Part shown: positions 22,461 through 35,600 of the stretch, piece after piece
Layout: each line of letters starts with the position of its first letter
Position numbering within the stretch: the first letter of the stretch is position 1
Source of the DNA: Musa acuminata AAA Group
Taxonomy: Eukaryota; Streptophyta; Magnoliopsida; Zingiberales; Musaceae
Direction: 5' to 3'
Assembly: GCF_036884655.1 (NCBI RefSeq)
Contig: NC_088331.1
Span: 15,777,501 to 15,841,500 of the forward strand
DNA length: 64,000 nucleotides
Translations under genes and position numbers: made by a program
The notes under the pieces: generated by a model
Database searches by the model: none
The model's input: only the letters and a program-made list of their open reading frames with translations
Told to the model about the DNA's origin: nothing

Positions 22461-24313
22461 CTGATTTCTTACCTTACTACTACTGCAATTTAGTTATCCT
22501 TATTCAAAAATCCAAAGAAGTTGTTCTTATATTGCTACATAAATTTTTCATTGTAAAGTTTTCATCACTACGATGAAAGATGCACTACAGAATTTCAACC
22601 GCATAGTATAGTTTGTTTAATTTTGCTACTATATTTTTTCTATCCAAATCTCTACAAAATTTTTATAATAACTTTGACACTTCCTAACAGCATATTTCTC
22701 TTTATTTCATCAAAAAATTCTTAATATAAACCACCAACCTTTTACGTCCAAACTACTACACATTAGACGTAAAAACCTACTACAGTACCCTTCCATAATC
22801 CTCAATTTTTTCAAACCTTCCACCACCCCATGCCATTAACCCATTAATAGAAAAAAGACAGGGACATCTCTAATCTACAAGCATATGCTATGGCTTCTCA
22901 AGATCTAATTGATGCCAAACTTGGAGCATTAGAATCTCAGATTGAATCGCGACTTGAATCATGCTTGGATGACAAATTATGCACTTTGTTTGCAGGATTT
23001 AGAATTGGACAATTGCCAAGTCCAACCAAATTTCAGTGAGGAGAGAGTTCAGAGAGACCTCTAGAGAAGGAGGGACAGCCCTCGGACATGCTTCAACCAT
23101 GCACGAGGGTGGACTTCCCACAATGGGAAGGAGACTTGACGGGGTGGATTTCACGCGTCAAATGTTTCTTTCGCTACTACCGAATGTCGGATGATGCTAT
23201 GGTGGAAATTTCTATCATCCGCCTTAAAGGTGATGCTATTCAATGGTATAATTGGCTAGAATACAATCATAGGGCTCCGACGTGGAATCCATTTAAGAAT
23301 GCACTACTGAATCGTTTCGAACCTACGGAGTATGAAAATATTGATGTTCAACTCGCAAAGATTCGACAAACCTTTATGATTCAAGAGTATCAAACCAAGT
23401 TTAAGAAACTATCCTATCTTACTCAAACCAAGTTTGAGTATCAAACCTTAGACTAACTATCGATTATTAGGGACATTCATTGAAGGACTCAAGCTAGAGA
23501 TAAAATGGGAGGTTAAGGCACGATAGCCTCGTACCATGACAGCTGCGATTTCTTTCGACCGAATACAAGAAGAATAGCTCAACTAAGATGTTTGAAGGAT
23601 GAGAACATCTCTTAGGCCCATGGCATATAAACCTCCTTCTACTCCGAGCCATCCTTTGCTATTAAAAAAATTGACAAGAGAAGAACTACATGACTGATCA
23701 GCAAAGTGTCTTTGTTGGCATTGCGATGAACCGTGGAACTATGATCATCGCTGCAAAAGGGGCTATCTCCTACTGATTGAACCTCTAGAAGATATGGAAG
23801 AGGAGGTCTAGAAACATGAGGAAGAGGTAGCAGATGAAGAACAGTAGTCAGTTGATATTACAATGCATGCCCTTGCCAATTACACGAACTCGCAAACGAT
23901 GAAAGTGAGAGGACGTCTGAAGCAACAACCTATCACCATTATTATATAAGGTTGCTATTTGGATGGCCTTACCTATCAAGAATTAGAGCAGATTTGATGT
24001 TTAGGTCACCGACGAACGAATTTTGAAGTGTCATCATAGGTGCCCGTAAGTGAAACTATTGCTGTAGGACTAAGAGATAATTGCATATTTCTTCCTCATT
24101 CCTCTTGATGAATATGAGATTGTGCTTGGCATCAAATGACCGATGACATTAGGTGATGTTTCTTGGAACTTTGTGAAACTAATTATGAAATTTTACAGTA
24201 AAGGGAAAGAGGTGATACTACACGGGAAATGTGGGGGTGATATAATGACGATTTACACATAACGAATGGAGAAGGTTTTGCACAAAGCATATAGTGGCTT
24301 TTTGGGATACATT
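22461..24313 (+). pseudogene. Ty3/gypsy relic part 1: leader, gag, protease remnants
   Basis: A gag start at 22890 (MASQDLIDAKLGALESQ) is followed by an in-frame stop near 23037 and a long gag core at 23088-23456 (VDFPQWEGDLTGWISRV, GDAIQWYNWLE, FEPTEYENIDVQLAKI). Then come stops, a zinc knuckle-like CWHCDEPWNYDHRC near 23715-23760, and protease-region homology (MHALANYTNSQTMKV and LDEYEIVLGIK in shifting frames, about 23860-24130). It stops at the element C LTR. The rest of pol lies at 36902-38127 and 56859 onward. 22461-22889 may be leader or LTR and could not be resolved. Confidence 0.8.
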
Positions 24314-27187
24314 TGTTAGGATCAAGGGCACTAAGAGGGGGGGGTGAATTAGTGCAGCGGAAAACTTTCGACGATTTAAAATGACGTTCGTATGATAAAA
24401 AATGTCTTCGATTAAAAATCATTTCGGAAAGTTCTTTAACTTAAGATCAAGCGAAATTATAGTTGAAGTAAAGTAATGGAGGCAGTTTGTAGTTTAAGAT
24501 AGAAAGCAGAATGTAAATACAAACTAAGATTTAGAGTAGTTCGGTCAATCTTGACCTACATCTACTTTTGGTTTCCTCCTCCGATGAGGTCACCGACGTC
24601 CACTAGAGGCCTTCCTTCAATAGGCGAAGGCCAACCACCCTTTTACAGCTTTACTCCTTTTAACAGGCTTAAGAGACAACCCTTCAGATTTCCACTCCTC
24701 TCTTGAATGATCAAAACATAGAAGAAAAGAGGGGGAGGAACTTTTAGCCTTTTACAACACTTTTAAGCTCTTAAATTCTTGGAATAAATGCTAAGTTTTG
24801 GTGCCCTTTCATGTAGGAAAGGGTGGGGTCTATATATGCCCCAACTAGTTTGAATTTAGAGCTCAAAAATATCATCTCCTAGATTTTCGGGGTCCTGGCG
24901 ATACTACCGCCATAATTGGGCAGTACTACCACTTGGCATTGCTCAGAGACCGAGCTCAGGTGGTACCACCGCCTGACAAGGGCGGTACCATCGCCTGACT
25001 TCGCTCGGAGACCAAGCTCAGGCGGTACCACCATCTGATAGGGGCAGTACCACTGCCCAGAATTCCTGGGAGACTGAGCTCCTAGGCGGTGCCACCGCTA
25101 GCCCTAGTAGTGCCACCATCGGTTAGGAATTCTGGGTCCGAATGGGCTGATCCATTCGGCCCAATTTGGTTCTGTCAAGGGCTTAATTGCCCCCAGATTA
25201 AGTTAATAGGATCACCTTCCATTCCTAACTTAATCTTCATGCTAACTATGATATTTAAGATATTAATAATATAACTTGCTTCGGTGTGTCTGTTGGGAAA
25301 TCATGGGGGCGACATCATATGCGCAGCGGAAGAACAAGAAAACAAAAATCCCCGATTCCCAAAAAGATGTTCGTCGTTGTGCAAAGATTGGTGCGCAAAA
25401 ATCCACAAAACACAAAACTGCGTATAGAGATTGTGTTACCTAGGGAGATCGTATATCCCTGTTTCCTTGCAGATCCTTAGGAGAGGGTGAAGGAGGGCAA
25501 GCGTCCTCCTCTCTAGCGGTGATCCACACAGCAGGGTTGCGACGACCCTCCTCAAAACTCCAGGCCTCTGAGGTGGAGAGGGAGAGGAGAATAGGAAAGG
25601 CAAGCAAAGACTCTAGCCTATGAGGCTGTGAATCCCTCCTATTTATAGAGATCCCGTGTCAAACCCTAATGGGTCCTTCCCTAGTGGGTATTGGATCTGC
25701 ATCGAATAAGACAAGGGCTCCGTCGGATATCTTATATCCGAACCTCTACTCATCGCAATGCCTACCATATGTGTGTGACCCTCTAGGCCCAATATCGAGC
25801 TGGCTGTGAGTCACACCTATCAGAACTCCTTCTGACTGAGTGAATTATTATCTCTGTAATAATTCACTTGACTCATCGACTACGGACGTACTAGGCCACT
25901 ACGCCGTAGTCCCCAGACGATACAGGGGAATCCAATCCATTGGACCTGTCTGTCCTCAGTTACCATGTACCTATAGTCCCTCATCCATCTAATATCCCAG
26001 AGACCGTATATCGAGCATGGTGTTGTCAGACCCATACGGTTTCTACTCGAGTCTCGCTCTAATCGGATTCTCCCGGAGAACTCTTTCTCTCTCAACCCGA
26101 ATGACCATGGCCAGGGATTTGTCTGAGCAAGAACACATGGGATATTCCTCTCATGACGCCGAGAGTGGATGATCCTCTATCGACACTCAATAGCCCTCGT
26201 AAGGTCGACTACCACTCCCAATGTCCAGTTGTACTAGATCTGGGACAGTCAAACCTATAAGTCTGGTATCAAAGAGTGGAGCACTCATACAGGACATCCT
26301 TGGTGTCTCAAGTCTAAGGACCAGATACACCACTAGGACTACGGAATCACTGTCTGACAATAAGGCATCATCAACCATCCAGCATTCCGTAAGCGGATCA
26401 ATCAGTGAACTCATTCTCCAATGAGCACCTGTACTGTATCCCTAGTGTCCCTACACGAGCAGCTATGAGACCAGCTGCATCCATCATATGGACGGGTATA
26501 CAGCACACCAGTCTATCCGGTTATCACGATGTCCCTCTCGAGTAACCTATAACTGGGATTATTTAGGATATGTGTTTAAAGGTGAATCGATCTCATTATC
26601 GTGATCTCATCACGATCCGATTCCCATTGCACAAATCCAAGGACATCACAATATATATATGCATTTATGCAATAGTTATAAAGTGATATACGCCAAAATA
26701 TAATAAGCAAAAAGATTCAGTATCAAGTCACACGTGCCATCACTCACGTGATTGGCTTGCTGGGCACCTATGACTAGTAGTGTCAATCGCTTCTTCCGAC
26801 GAGATTCCAACGAACTTCTGGCGAACATCCGATGAACCCTCGGCGATGCTTCGGTGGACTTCCGGCAAACTCCTGGACTTACGACGATCCACTTGGCGAG
26901 TTCCGACGAGCTTTTTTAGTAATCTCTTGGACTTCTCGAATTTGTTCCCGCAGAACCTTTGACGATCGTTCGAACTTCTGTCGAACTCTTGAACCCCCAA
27001 CTGCATGTCTTACTTCATGTCTTACTTCATGTCTTACTTCCATCGTAGTCGATCATGGTCTTGACTCTAACACAACATCTACTGCATGTCTTACTTCCAT
27101 CGTAGTTGATCCTGCACACTTATCTCAACATATGGATTAGATAACCAAATGACAATTGACTTCATCATTAAAATTCGAGATTCAACA
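24314..27187 (-). repeat. Element C 3' LTR, split by a solo LTR
   Basis: Starts TGTTAGGATCAAGGGCACTAAG and ends GAGATTCAACA; the minus-strand PPT (ATCTCTCCCTTTTTT on the plus strand) follows at 27188. Without the inserted solo LTR it is about 1.38 kb, close to the 1.30-kb partner at 35601. It has GGTACCACC-type dyads (24900-25130) and no long tandem array. Confidence 0.9.
25291..26779 (-). repeat. Solo LTR of the Angela-like family inside element C 3' LTR
   Basis: A 1489-bp LTR (TGTTGGGAAATC to CTATGACTAGTA) with a perfect target duplication, GTGTC, at 25286-25290 and 26780-26784. It ends in TA where sisters end in CA. Same family and orientation as 1689-3213. Confidence 0.95.
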
Positions 27188-27952
27188 ATCTCTCCCTTTT
27201 TTATGATGATAATCAATTGAAAATGGAGTTAACCGTAACTCCTCCTATCTATATGTCATACTTGAGATAAGTTATTCTTGAATTCAAAGCCTTTGAATTC
27301 AAGAGACATATTGATAAGTTAAGTTCATTTAACCTTATCAATACTCCCACCATAATGTATCTCTTTGAAAATGATGTCAAGGCTTACATCCATTTTCAAG
27401 TTTTACATTTCAAATATAAAAGATAGCAATCGTAGCATTTCATTACATAGCAAGATATTAATTTGTAGAATTACGATGTAAGCTCTAGATATCTTTTCAA
27501 ACATTTCATGTGTATAGCAATTAATTTACCACATATTTTAAGATATCAAAATCGTAAAATTATGATGCAAGCTTTTGATATCTTAATCATAGTGCAAATA
27601 TGACAATCCATCACATGGTAAGATATCAATTTGTAGAATTGTGATACAAGCTTTTGATTTCTTAACATAATATAAATATGGCAATCATAGTAATTATAGC
27701 AATTCTATCATCAATTTACCATATATTTTGATGCAAGCTTTTGATATCTTAACATATAGCAATTATAGCAATTATAAGAATTCTGTCATCAATTTATCAT
27801 ATATTTCTCCCCCTTTGTCATCAACAAAAAGGAGAATGATTTAAGCAAATTTCAAGTATATGTGTGGTATTCATGTCATTACAAGGTTCATGTCATTTTT
27901 CAATAATCAGTTATAGGATACCAATTATACAAACATTTCAAGGAAACATGAC
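27188..27952 (-). other. Element C non-coding internal region next to the 3' LTR
   Basis: Resembles the corresponding regions of A and B: repeated TTTTGATATCTTAA words, a PPT-like CTCCCCCTTTGTCATC near 27810, and the true PPT at the left edge. It resumes at 30446-31075 after the inserted solo LTR. No env-like frame is visible. Confidence 0.7.
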
Positions 27953-29269
27953 TGTTGAATCTTGTATTTTGATGATGAAACTACTTGATATATGTTTATG
28001 ATTTAATCTGTGTTTTGAGTGATGCAGGGTGCTTCGATCAGGATGAGACAATTAAAGCTGGAACATCATGTTGTGCCGGAGGAACATGTCAGAAGATTGG
28101 ACGTCGGGCCGGTGGATCGGTCGACGTATCGATAGAAGGTTTCGGGTCGTGGACTCGGGCATCGGACCAAGAAGAGCGGGTATTGTGCCAAGGATATCGG
28201 AGTTGCGGAGTCAACTGGCCGATTGGGCAATAGACTGCAAACGAGGACGATGCGCCGAAGAATCGGACGAAGCGTCGAGGGACCAATGACATGCCAAACA
28301 ACTTGGTTAATTGCTTAGGATTAATTGTCTCGATCGAAGTTTTGTTTTAATTGTGCAGGATTAACTATGATAACGATGAAGACATAAAGCGAAACAAAGT
28401 GTCGGAGTCAAGCGCGAAGGATTTGTTGCGAGTTCGAGAGTTCGACGGACGTCCGAAGGTTCGTCGGGAATGCTACCGGAACTAGCCGAGAATGAGTTGG
28501 GAGCTTGCCGAAGGGTTTTTCGAAAGCTCGCCGGAAGGTTCGTTGGAAGTTTGCGGAGCTCGCCGAGAAAGATCGGAGCTTGCCGAAGAAGCTCGTTGGA
28601 ACTCGCTAAGATCAAATTGTGAAGTCTAGGAGCTTGCCGGGAGTCCACAGAATGGTTTCCGAGAGTTCATCGGAAGACCGCCGGAAGTTTGCCGGAAGCT
28701 CGCCAGAAGAAGTCTTGACTTGCGAACTTTGTAATAGCTTAGAAAATGTCTTTAAATTCATAGTTAGCACGTTAATTAGGGTTAGGATTAGGTGTTAATC
28801 TTATAACCCAAGTAGAGGCCAATTAGGCTCAAGTTCGGACTGGTTTGGGCCAAGTTTGGAGCCAAACCAAGTGAGCTGAAATAGTAAAAGAGGTGGCACC
28901 GCCAGGGTTGGAGGTGGCACCGCCCAGGCTATGTCTCCTAGCGAGAGGTGCAACCGCCCAGGGCTCAGTCTCCGAGCGAGACTGGGCGGTGCAACCTCCT
29001 CTGTCAGGAGGTAGCACCGCCAGAGCTTAAGTTTCGAGCTCTGCCAGGCGGTGCAACCTCTCCAGTCAGGCAGTGCAACCACCTGAGCTCGGTCTTCGAG
29101 CTCTGGCAGAGAGGTGCAACCGCCCCTGACAGAGGTGGCACCGCCCAGAGGCTCAGTCTTCGAGCTCTGCCAGGCGGTGCAACCTCTCCAGTCAGGAGGT
29201 GCAACCGCCTGATCCCGGAATTTCGGGATTTGATCGTTTTGAGCTCCAAATTTGAACTGGGTTGGGGCC

Positions 29270-29278
29270 TATAAATAC
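29270..29278 (+). promoter_or_regulatory. TATA box of the 27953-30445 solo LTR
   Basis: CTATAAATA in GGGGCCTATAAATACCCC. A solo LTR keeps its own promoter and could drive transcription rightwards into element C. Confidence 0.7.
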
Positions 29279-29940
29279 CCCACCCATTCAGCACTGAAAA
29301 GATACAGATCCACACCGAATTCTTGATCTTTTCTGTGATTCTAAGAGCTCAAATTTGTGTGAAGTCCGAAAGTTCTCCTCTTTCTGTTCTTCAAGTCTTG
29401 AGTTGTAAAGAGAGGAGAGAAAGGATCTGTAAGGGTTGTCTCCTGAGCCCGTCAAAAGGAGAGAAACTGTAAAAGGGCAGTTGGCCTTCGCCTATTGAAG
29501 GAAGGCCTCTAGTTGACGTTGGTGACCTCATCGGTGGAGGAAGCCAAAAGTGGAGTAGGTCAAGACTGACCGAATCACTCTAAATCTCTAGTTTGCTTTT
29601 ATTTTGAGCACTTTATCATTACTGCAAACCTCCTACATAGCTACTGCTCTCTGCGCTTTTACGAACAAGTTTCTAAGTTCTAATCTTTCCGAATCTGCAT
29701 TCAGACGTAAAACGGTGTTTTCGTACGATCTTTACATCGCAGCTTACATTTACGTCTTTAGTCTGTTTATAACTGCAAACTGTCTTTTGCGCTTTTACGA
29801 ACGAGTTTCTGTGCAGTTTACGTTTACGTCTTGATTCCATTTATAACTGCAAACTGTCTTCTGCGCTTTTACGAACGAGTTTCTTTGCAGTTTACGTTTA
29901 CGTTTTGATTCCATTCATAACTGCGAACTGTCATCTGCGC

Positions 29941-30310
29941 TTAGACGTAAACTGCGTTTAGACGTGAACCGTGCTTAGACGCAAACTGTGTTTGGACGTA
30001 AACTGTGCTTAGACGTAAACTGTGTTTGGACGCAAACTGCGTTTAGACGTAAACTACGCTTAGACGCAAACTGTGTTTAGACGCAAACTGTGTTTAGACG
30101 CAAACTGTGTTTAGACGCAAACTGCGCTTAGACGCAAACTGTGTTTAGACGCAAACTGTGTTTAGACACAAACTGCGCTTAGACGCAATCTGCGCTTAGA
30201 CGCAAACTGCGCTTAGATGCAAACTGCGCTTAGACACAATCTGTATTTAGACGCAAACTGCATTTAGACGCAAAACTGCATTTAGACGCAAACTGCATAA
30301 ACTGCACTTA
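29941..30310. repeat. 17-bp tandem array (TTAGACGCAAACTGCG type)
   Basis: About 21 units near TTAGACGCAAACTGTGT, the plus-strand version of the arrays in the A and B LTRs. Units vary at the CG/TG positions. Confidence 0.9.
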
Positions 30311-31075
30311 GATACAAACTATGAATCGGCTTTTACATCATAATAGATTTTATCGAACGAACGCACCTTTCGGTTTTAATCGATGTAAGATTTCCGCTAC
30401 ACTAATTCACCCCCCCCCCCCCTCTTAGTGCTCTCGATCCTAACAATGACATGGGTGGGGATAGCTTTCAATACTTCTTTTTTATTTATCATTATCTTTT
30501 CACATGAAAGAGGAAAGCTATTTGTGAGCTTTCTTGAATGAAGTTAAAATCGATGAGAGATTAAATCATGCTTCATTTTTACAAGGATCAAGATATGGAT
30601 GTGAATTAAATCCTTGCAAATGAAAAAAAAATCTTCCTTTATCAAGAAGGAATTCATAAGAAGGAATCATTTAATCAAATCCATTTCTCGAAAAAAAATT
30701 TCACAAGATAAATGTATGAGAGATGCATTTGTTAATTGATTCCATATGTCAAAAATCAATAATGTAAAACAAACTCGATATGACATATGCTTATGAAAGC
30801 TATATTAAGTCCGAAAGAGAAATAATAAATAATTTATTATTAGGATAAAAAAAATCTGAAAATTAAATTTAACACATTCATGCATTCGGACAAGGTTTTG
30901 CTTATAGTTTTTCAAACACAATCATAAAGATAAAATATGCTCATTATCATGAAAATTTTTGTATCCATAATACATAATTTCCAACATGTTATTAAGGCAT
31001 GTAATCGTGTAAAAATTCTCATCATAGCAATTAAGTGAATGAATCAAGAAAGTCCGAAAAATAATTTTAATAAGT

Positions 31076-33900
31076 TCATGCATTTGGACACATCAACATT
31101 CCTAATTCACTTAAAGGCTTTGTAAAAATATCAGCTAGTTGATGTTTAGTATCAATGAACTCTATAATTACATCATGATTAGTGACATGATCTCGTATAA
31201 AGTGATGTCTAATATCAATATGTTTTGTTCTTGAGTGTTGAATGAGATTCTTTGTTAAACATATTGCACTTGTGTTATCACATTTAATGGAAATATTTTT
31301 AAGATAAACTTTATAATCTTCTAAGGTGTTCTTCATCCACACAGCATACATTAGCTACAATATACTCAGCTTCGGCTATTGATAGTGCAACCGAGTTTTG
31401 TTTCTTAGATGATCAGGAAACAAGGGCATGTCCCAAAAATTGACATGTTCCTGATGTGGTTTTTCTATCTAATCTACACCCAGCAAAATCTACATCAGCA
31501 TAAGTAATTAACTCAAAATTCTCGATTTTTGGATACCATAATATTGGATTTGTGGTACTTTCAAGATATCTAAGCATTCTTTTAACTACTTTGAGATGAG
31601 ATATCTTAGGGTTCGATTGAAACCTAGCACAAAGTCCTACACTGAACATAATATATAGTCTAGTTGTACTGAGGTAAAGTAAACTTCCTATCATACCCCT
31701 ATAAGTTTTTTGATCGAAGCTTTCTCCACTTTAATCAACTTCTAACTTAGTGGAGGTACTTATAGGAGTGTTATAGCTTTTGAGCTATCCATATTAAATC
31801 TTTTTAGCAAAGATAAAGCATATTTAGTTTGACTAATAAAGATGTCATTACTTAGTTGTTTAATTTGTAAGCCTAAGAAGAAGGTTAATTCTCTCATCAA
31901 AATCATTTCAAATTCGAGACTCATAATTTTAGCAAAAGATTCACAAAGAAATTCATTCGTAGAACCGAAGATAATATCATCAACATAAATCTAAACAATG
32001 AGAAAATTATTTTTAAAATTTTTGATAAATAATGTAGTATCAACCTTGCATTTTAAGAAATTATTTTCAATAAGAAAAGAACTAAGCCTCTCATACCAAG
32101 CCCTTGGGGCTTGTTTTAAACCATAGAAAGCTTTAGTTAATTTAAGCACATGATTAGGGAGGCTATTATTTTTAAATCCGGGAGGTTATTCAACATAAAC
32201 TTCTTTAAAAATAAAGTCATAAAAAAAATTAATTTTAACATCCATTTGAAACAACTTAAAATTATTATTACTAGCATAGGCAAGGAGCATCCTTATGGCT
32301 TCTAGTTGAGCCACAGGAGTGAAGGATTCTTCGTAATCGATACCTTCTTCCTGGTTGAAACCTTTGGCCACTAATCTAGCCTTGTTTCTAACCACGATAC
32401 AATATTTATCTTGCTTGTTTCTAAAGACCCATTTAGTACCAATAACTAAATGGTCATTTGGCCTAGGAACAAGCTTCCACACCTCATTTCTCTCAAATTG
32501 ATTTAACTCATCTTGCATTGCAATAATCCATGAATCATCTTTTATGACTTCATCAATACATTTAGATTCAATCTGGGAGAGCAAAGTGACGTTGGCACAA
32601 AATTTTTTAAGAGAACATGTTTGAACCCCCTTAGATGTGTCTCCTAGGATTAGCTCCTTAGGATGAGCATCAACATAGTTCCAATCCTTGGGTAAGGATG
32701 TTTCAGAAGTGGATGCATCCAAGTTGCTAGTTGGAGAAGGGGTTTCATTTATATTCAAAGAATCGAAATTAACATCATCATCAAAATCATTTTTCTTGAT
32801 TTCGGAAATCTCATTGAAAACAACATGAATGGATTCTTCTATAATTAAAGTTCTTTTATTGAAGATACGAAAAATTTTAGAAACCGAAAAATAACCAAGA
32901 AAAATTCCTTCATTGGATTTAGCATCAAATTTTCCTAAAGCATATTTTTCATTTAAGATAAAACACTTACACTCAAAAACTTTAAATATGAAGCATTAGG
33001 TTTTTTGTTGTTCCATAATTTATATGGAGTTTTAGTGAGTAAGGGCCTTACTAAAACTCTATTCAAAATATAGCATACAATGTTTATGGCTTCGACCCAA
33101 AAATATTTGGGTAAGCTATGTTCATTCAACATAGTTCTTGCAATTTCTTATAAATTTCTATTTTTTTCTTTCTACTACTTCATTTTGTTGAGGATTTCTT
33201 GGAGTAGAGAAGTTATGATTGTATCCATTAAATTCATAAAATTATTGGAAATCATAGTTTTGAAATTCACCACCATGATCACTTCTAATTGATGAAATCA
33301 TAGAACCCTTTTTATTTCGAACAAGTTTACAAAACTTGGTGAAATATCTAAAGTATTTATTTTTGTGTTTCAAGAAATAAGTTCATGTGTATCTACTATA
33401 GTCATCTATAATAACAAAGACATATTTGCTATCTCCTAGGCTTGATGTAGAGATTGGTCCGAACAAGTCCATATAGATCAATTGCGAGGGCCTAAAGGTG
33501 CTTATTTGATTATTAGATTTGAAACTACCTTTAATTTGTTTTCCTAATTGACAAGCATCACACACATTATCTTTGATGTACTTGATATGAGGAATTCCTC
33601 TTATAAGTTTTTTGGATGATATTTGAGTAATTAGTTTCATGCTAGTATGACATAATCTCCTATGCCAAAGCCAAGCATCATCATTCAAAACCAAGAAACA
33701 CATTTCATTACAAAGATCATTGATGTCAATAGTGTATATGTTATTTTGTTTTAATACAATCATAGATATGTTTTTGTATTATTTTTCAATGATGCAAACA
33801 TTAGATTCGAATTTGACAATATATCCTTTATCACACAATTGACTATTGTTGTCTCCGAAGGTGATATAGCCTTCGTCTATGCTAGTAAACTCAAAGAATT
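31076..33900 (-). pseudogene. Element C pol remnant: integrase, RT, RNase H
   Basis: On the minus strand: integrase zinc domain (LWHRRLCHTSMK, CDACQLGKQIKG, 33383-33763), integrase core with many stops (about 32760-33380), an acidic linker and RT start (GTKWVFRNKQDK, ARLVAKGFNQEEGIDYEE, FQMDVK, 32186-32758), RT active site IYVDDIIFGS near 31976-32000 with a stop two codons before it, then GSLLYLS...CARFQSNPK (31413-31694) and RNase H (CDNTSAICLTKN, RTKHIDIRHHFIRDHV, 31076-31351). These RT and RNase H signatures are typical of the Sirevirus lineage. Stops and frameshifts make it non-functional. Confidence 0.9.
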
Positions 33901-34222
33901 GAGATGGATCTCCGGTTATATGCCTTGAGCATCAACTATCAAGGTACCATCTCTTGCTCCTAGCTTGTAATGATATATGTTTCTACAAGAAATGATAATT
34001 TTTAGGTACCCATTTACTTTTGGGTACCTCAAAAACTGATCTAAATTGTTTATCATATTGTATAGAATTTATCAAGGTTCCTTTAGGAACCCAAATCAGT
34101 TTTTTCAGACTAACTTTCTTGAATGGACAATGATGAGTTCCATGTCCATGTTTGCAACAAAAATTACATTTGCTTTGGTGTCAAACATGTATGATAGGGC
34201 CTTTAATGAAGGTGGTTGGATT

Positions 34223-35550
34223 TTAGTAAGGACTTCTCACAAATCTGAATCCACTTCTTTTAGGAACATGACCCTTATTTGTAAGGATCATATTCAAAGA
34301 CTTGCTACCAACCTCAAATTTCTTCAAGGCATCCTTAAGTAGTAAGTTCTTCTTTTGGAGAGTTATTAGATCATGGCATTTTATACATGGAGCTAAACTA
34401 TCATGAAATTTAGTTTTTAATTTATCGAAATTACTAATAAGACTATCATTCTCCTTTTTTAACAATTTATATTTTCTATAAATTATTTTGCATTCATCAA
34501 ATAAGTCATGGAAGACATTTAACAATTCATCAAATGATAAATCTGTATCAATTAAATTTGTTATCTCCTCTCCGATGGCTATTAGGGCGTAATGAGCAAC
34601 TTGGTCGGTGTTGAACTCCTCTTCTTCGGATGCGCTTGAGTCATCCCATGTTGCTTTGAGCGCCTTCATCTTTTATGTTCTCTTCATGGCTTGAGGACAA
34701 TAACTTTTGTAGTGTCCTGGCTTCTTGCATTTGTAGCAAATAACTTGGTCTTTTTGGGTTCAAATTTATTTTTTGTGTAATTTTTAACCTTGTTTTTTTT
34801 AATGAGTTTTTTAAATTTTCTTGTTAGAAGTGTCAAGTCATCGTCAAAGTCCTTATCACTTGAGTTTTCTCCCAAGTGGTCTTCTAGAGTTCTAAGTGTC
34901 ATATCCTTCCTGTTCTTTGGAAGGATGTCTTATTGCTCTTCATGAGCTTTGCAAGTCATTTCGTAGGTCATTAATGACCTGATTAACTCTTCAAGAGAGA
35001 AGTTGTTTAAATCTTTAGCCTCTTGAATAGCAGTAACTTTAGGGTCCCAACTCTTTGGCAGAGATCTTAGAATCTTATTAATGAGCTCAAAATCTGAAAA
35101 ACTTTTACTGAGTCCTTTTAGACCATTGACGACATCCGTGAAATGGGTGTACATGTCGCCTATGGTCTCACTCGGTTTCATTCGAAAAAGTTTAAAAGAG
35201 TATATTAAAATATTAATTTTTGACTCTTTCACTCTACTTATACCTTCGTGAGTCACTTTGAGTGTATACCAAATATCAAATATAGTTTCATAAATCAAAA
35301 CACGATTGAACGCACAAAATAAGGCATTCATAGCCTTTGCATTAAGAGCGAAAGTCTTCTTCTCCAATTTATTCCAATCGATCATTGGAAGAGAAGACTT
35401 TGAAAATCCATTTTCAACAAGATTTCAAAGTTCAAAATCCATGAAAATAAGGAAGATCCTCATTCGGGTCTTCCAATATGTGTAGTCCGTCCCATTGAAC
35501 ATAGGCGGACATGTAATAGAGTGGCCCTCTTGGTTTCTGGCATATGCCAT
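34223..35550 (-). pseudogene. Element C gag remnant
   Basis: Gag starts near 35550 (MAYARNQEGHSI). It continues YTYWKTRMRIF, the UBN2 core (34930-35385), an acidic stretch (34790-34900), then a frameshift just before the zinc knuckle, which in the shifted frame is complete (CYKCKKPGHYKSYC, about 34700-34745). The C-terminal part at 34223-34669 has ATWDDSSASEEE and KCHDLITL. It is the best local model for the gag from which the A and B versions lost the knuckle. Confidence 0.88.
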
Positions 35551-35600
35551 ATCTCTTGGGTTTTAATCCGATTGAGAGTTAATCTCGCTCTGATACCAAT

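Larger units (their letters stand above)
27953..30445 (+). repeat. Solo LTR, long Sirevirus-like type (2493 bp)
   Basis: Plus-strand LTR from TGTTGAATCTTG to GATCCTAACA with a perfect target duplication, ATGAC (27948-27952 and 30446-30450). Layout on its own strand: U3 with CGCCGGAAG-type words (28430-28710), GGTGCAACCGCC dyads (28890-29210), TATA box at 29270, a 74-bp tandem repeat (29766-29940) and a 17-bp array (29941-30310), then a long C-run before the end. Same family as the A and B LTRs. Confidence 0.95.

Noticed and set aside
27188..31075. Possible env-like gene after pol in element C, as some Sireviruses carry
   Set aside because: No frame of useful length or membrane-type protein remains between RNase H and the PPT once the solo LTR is excluded.
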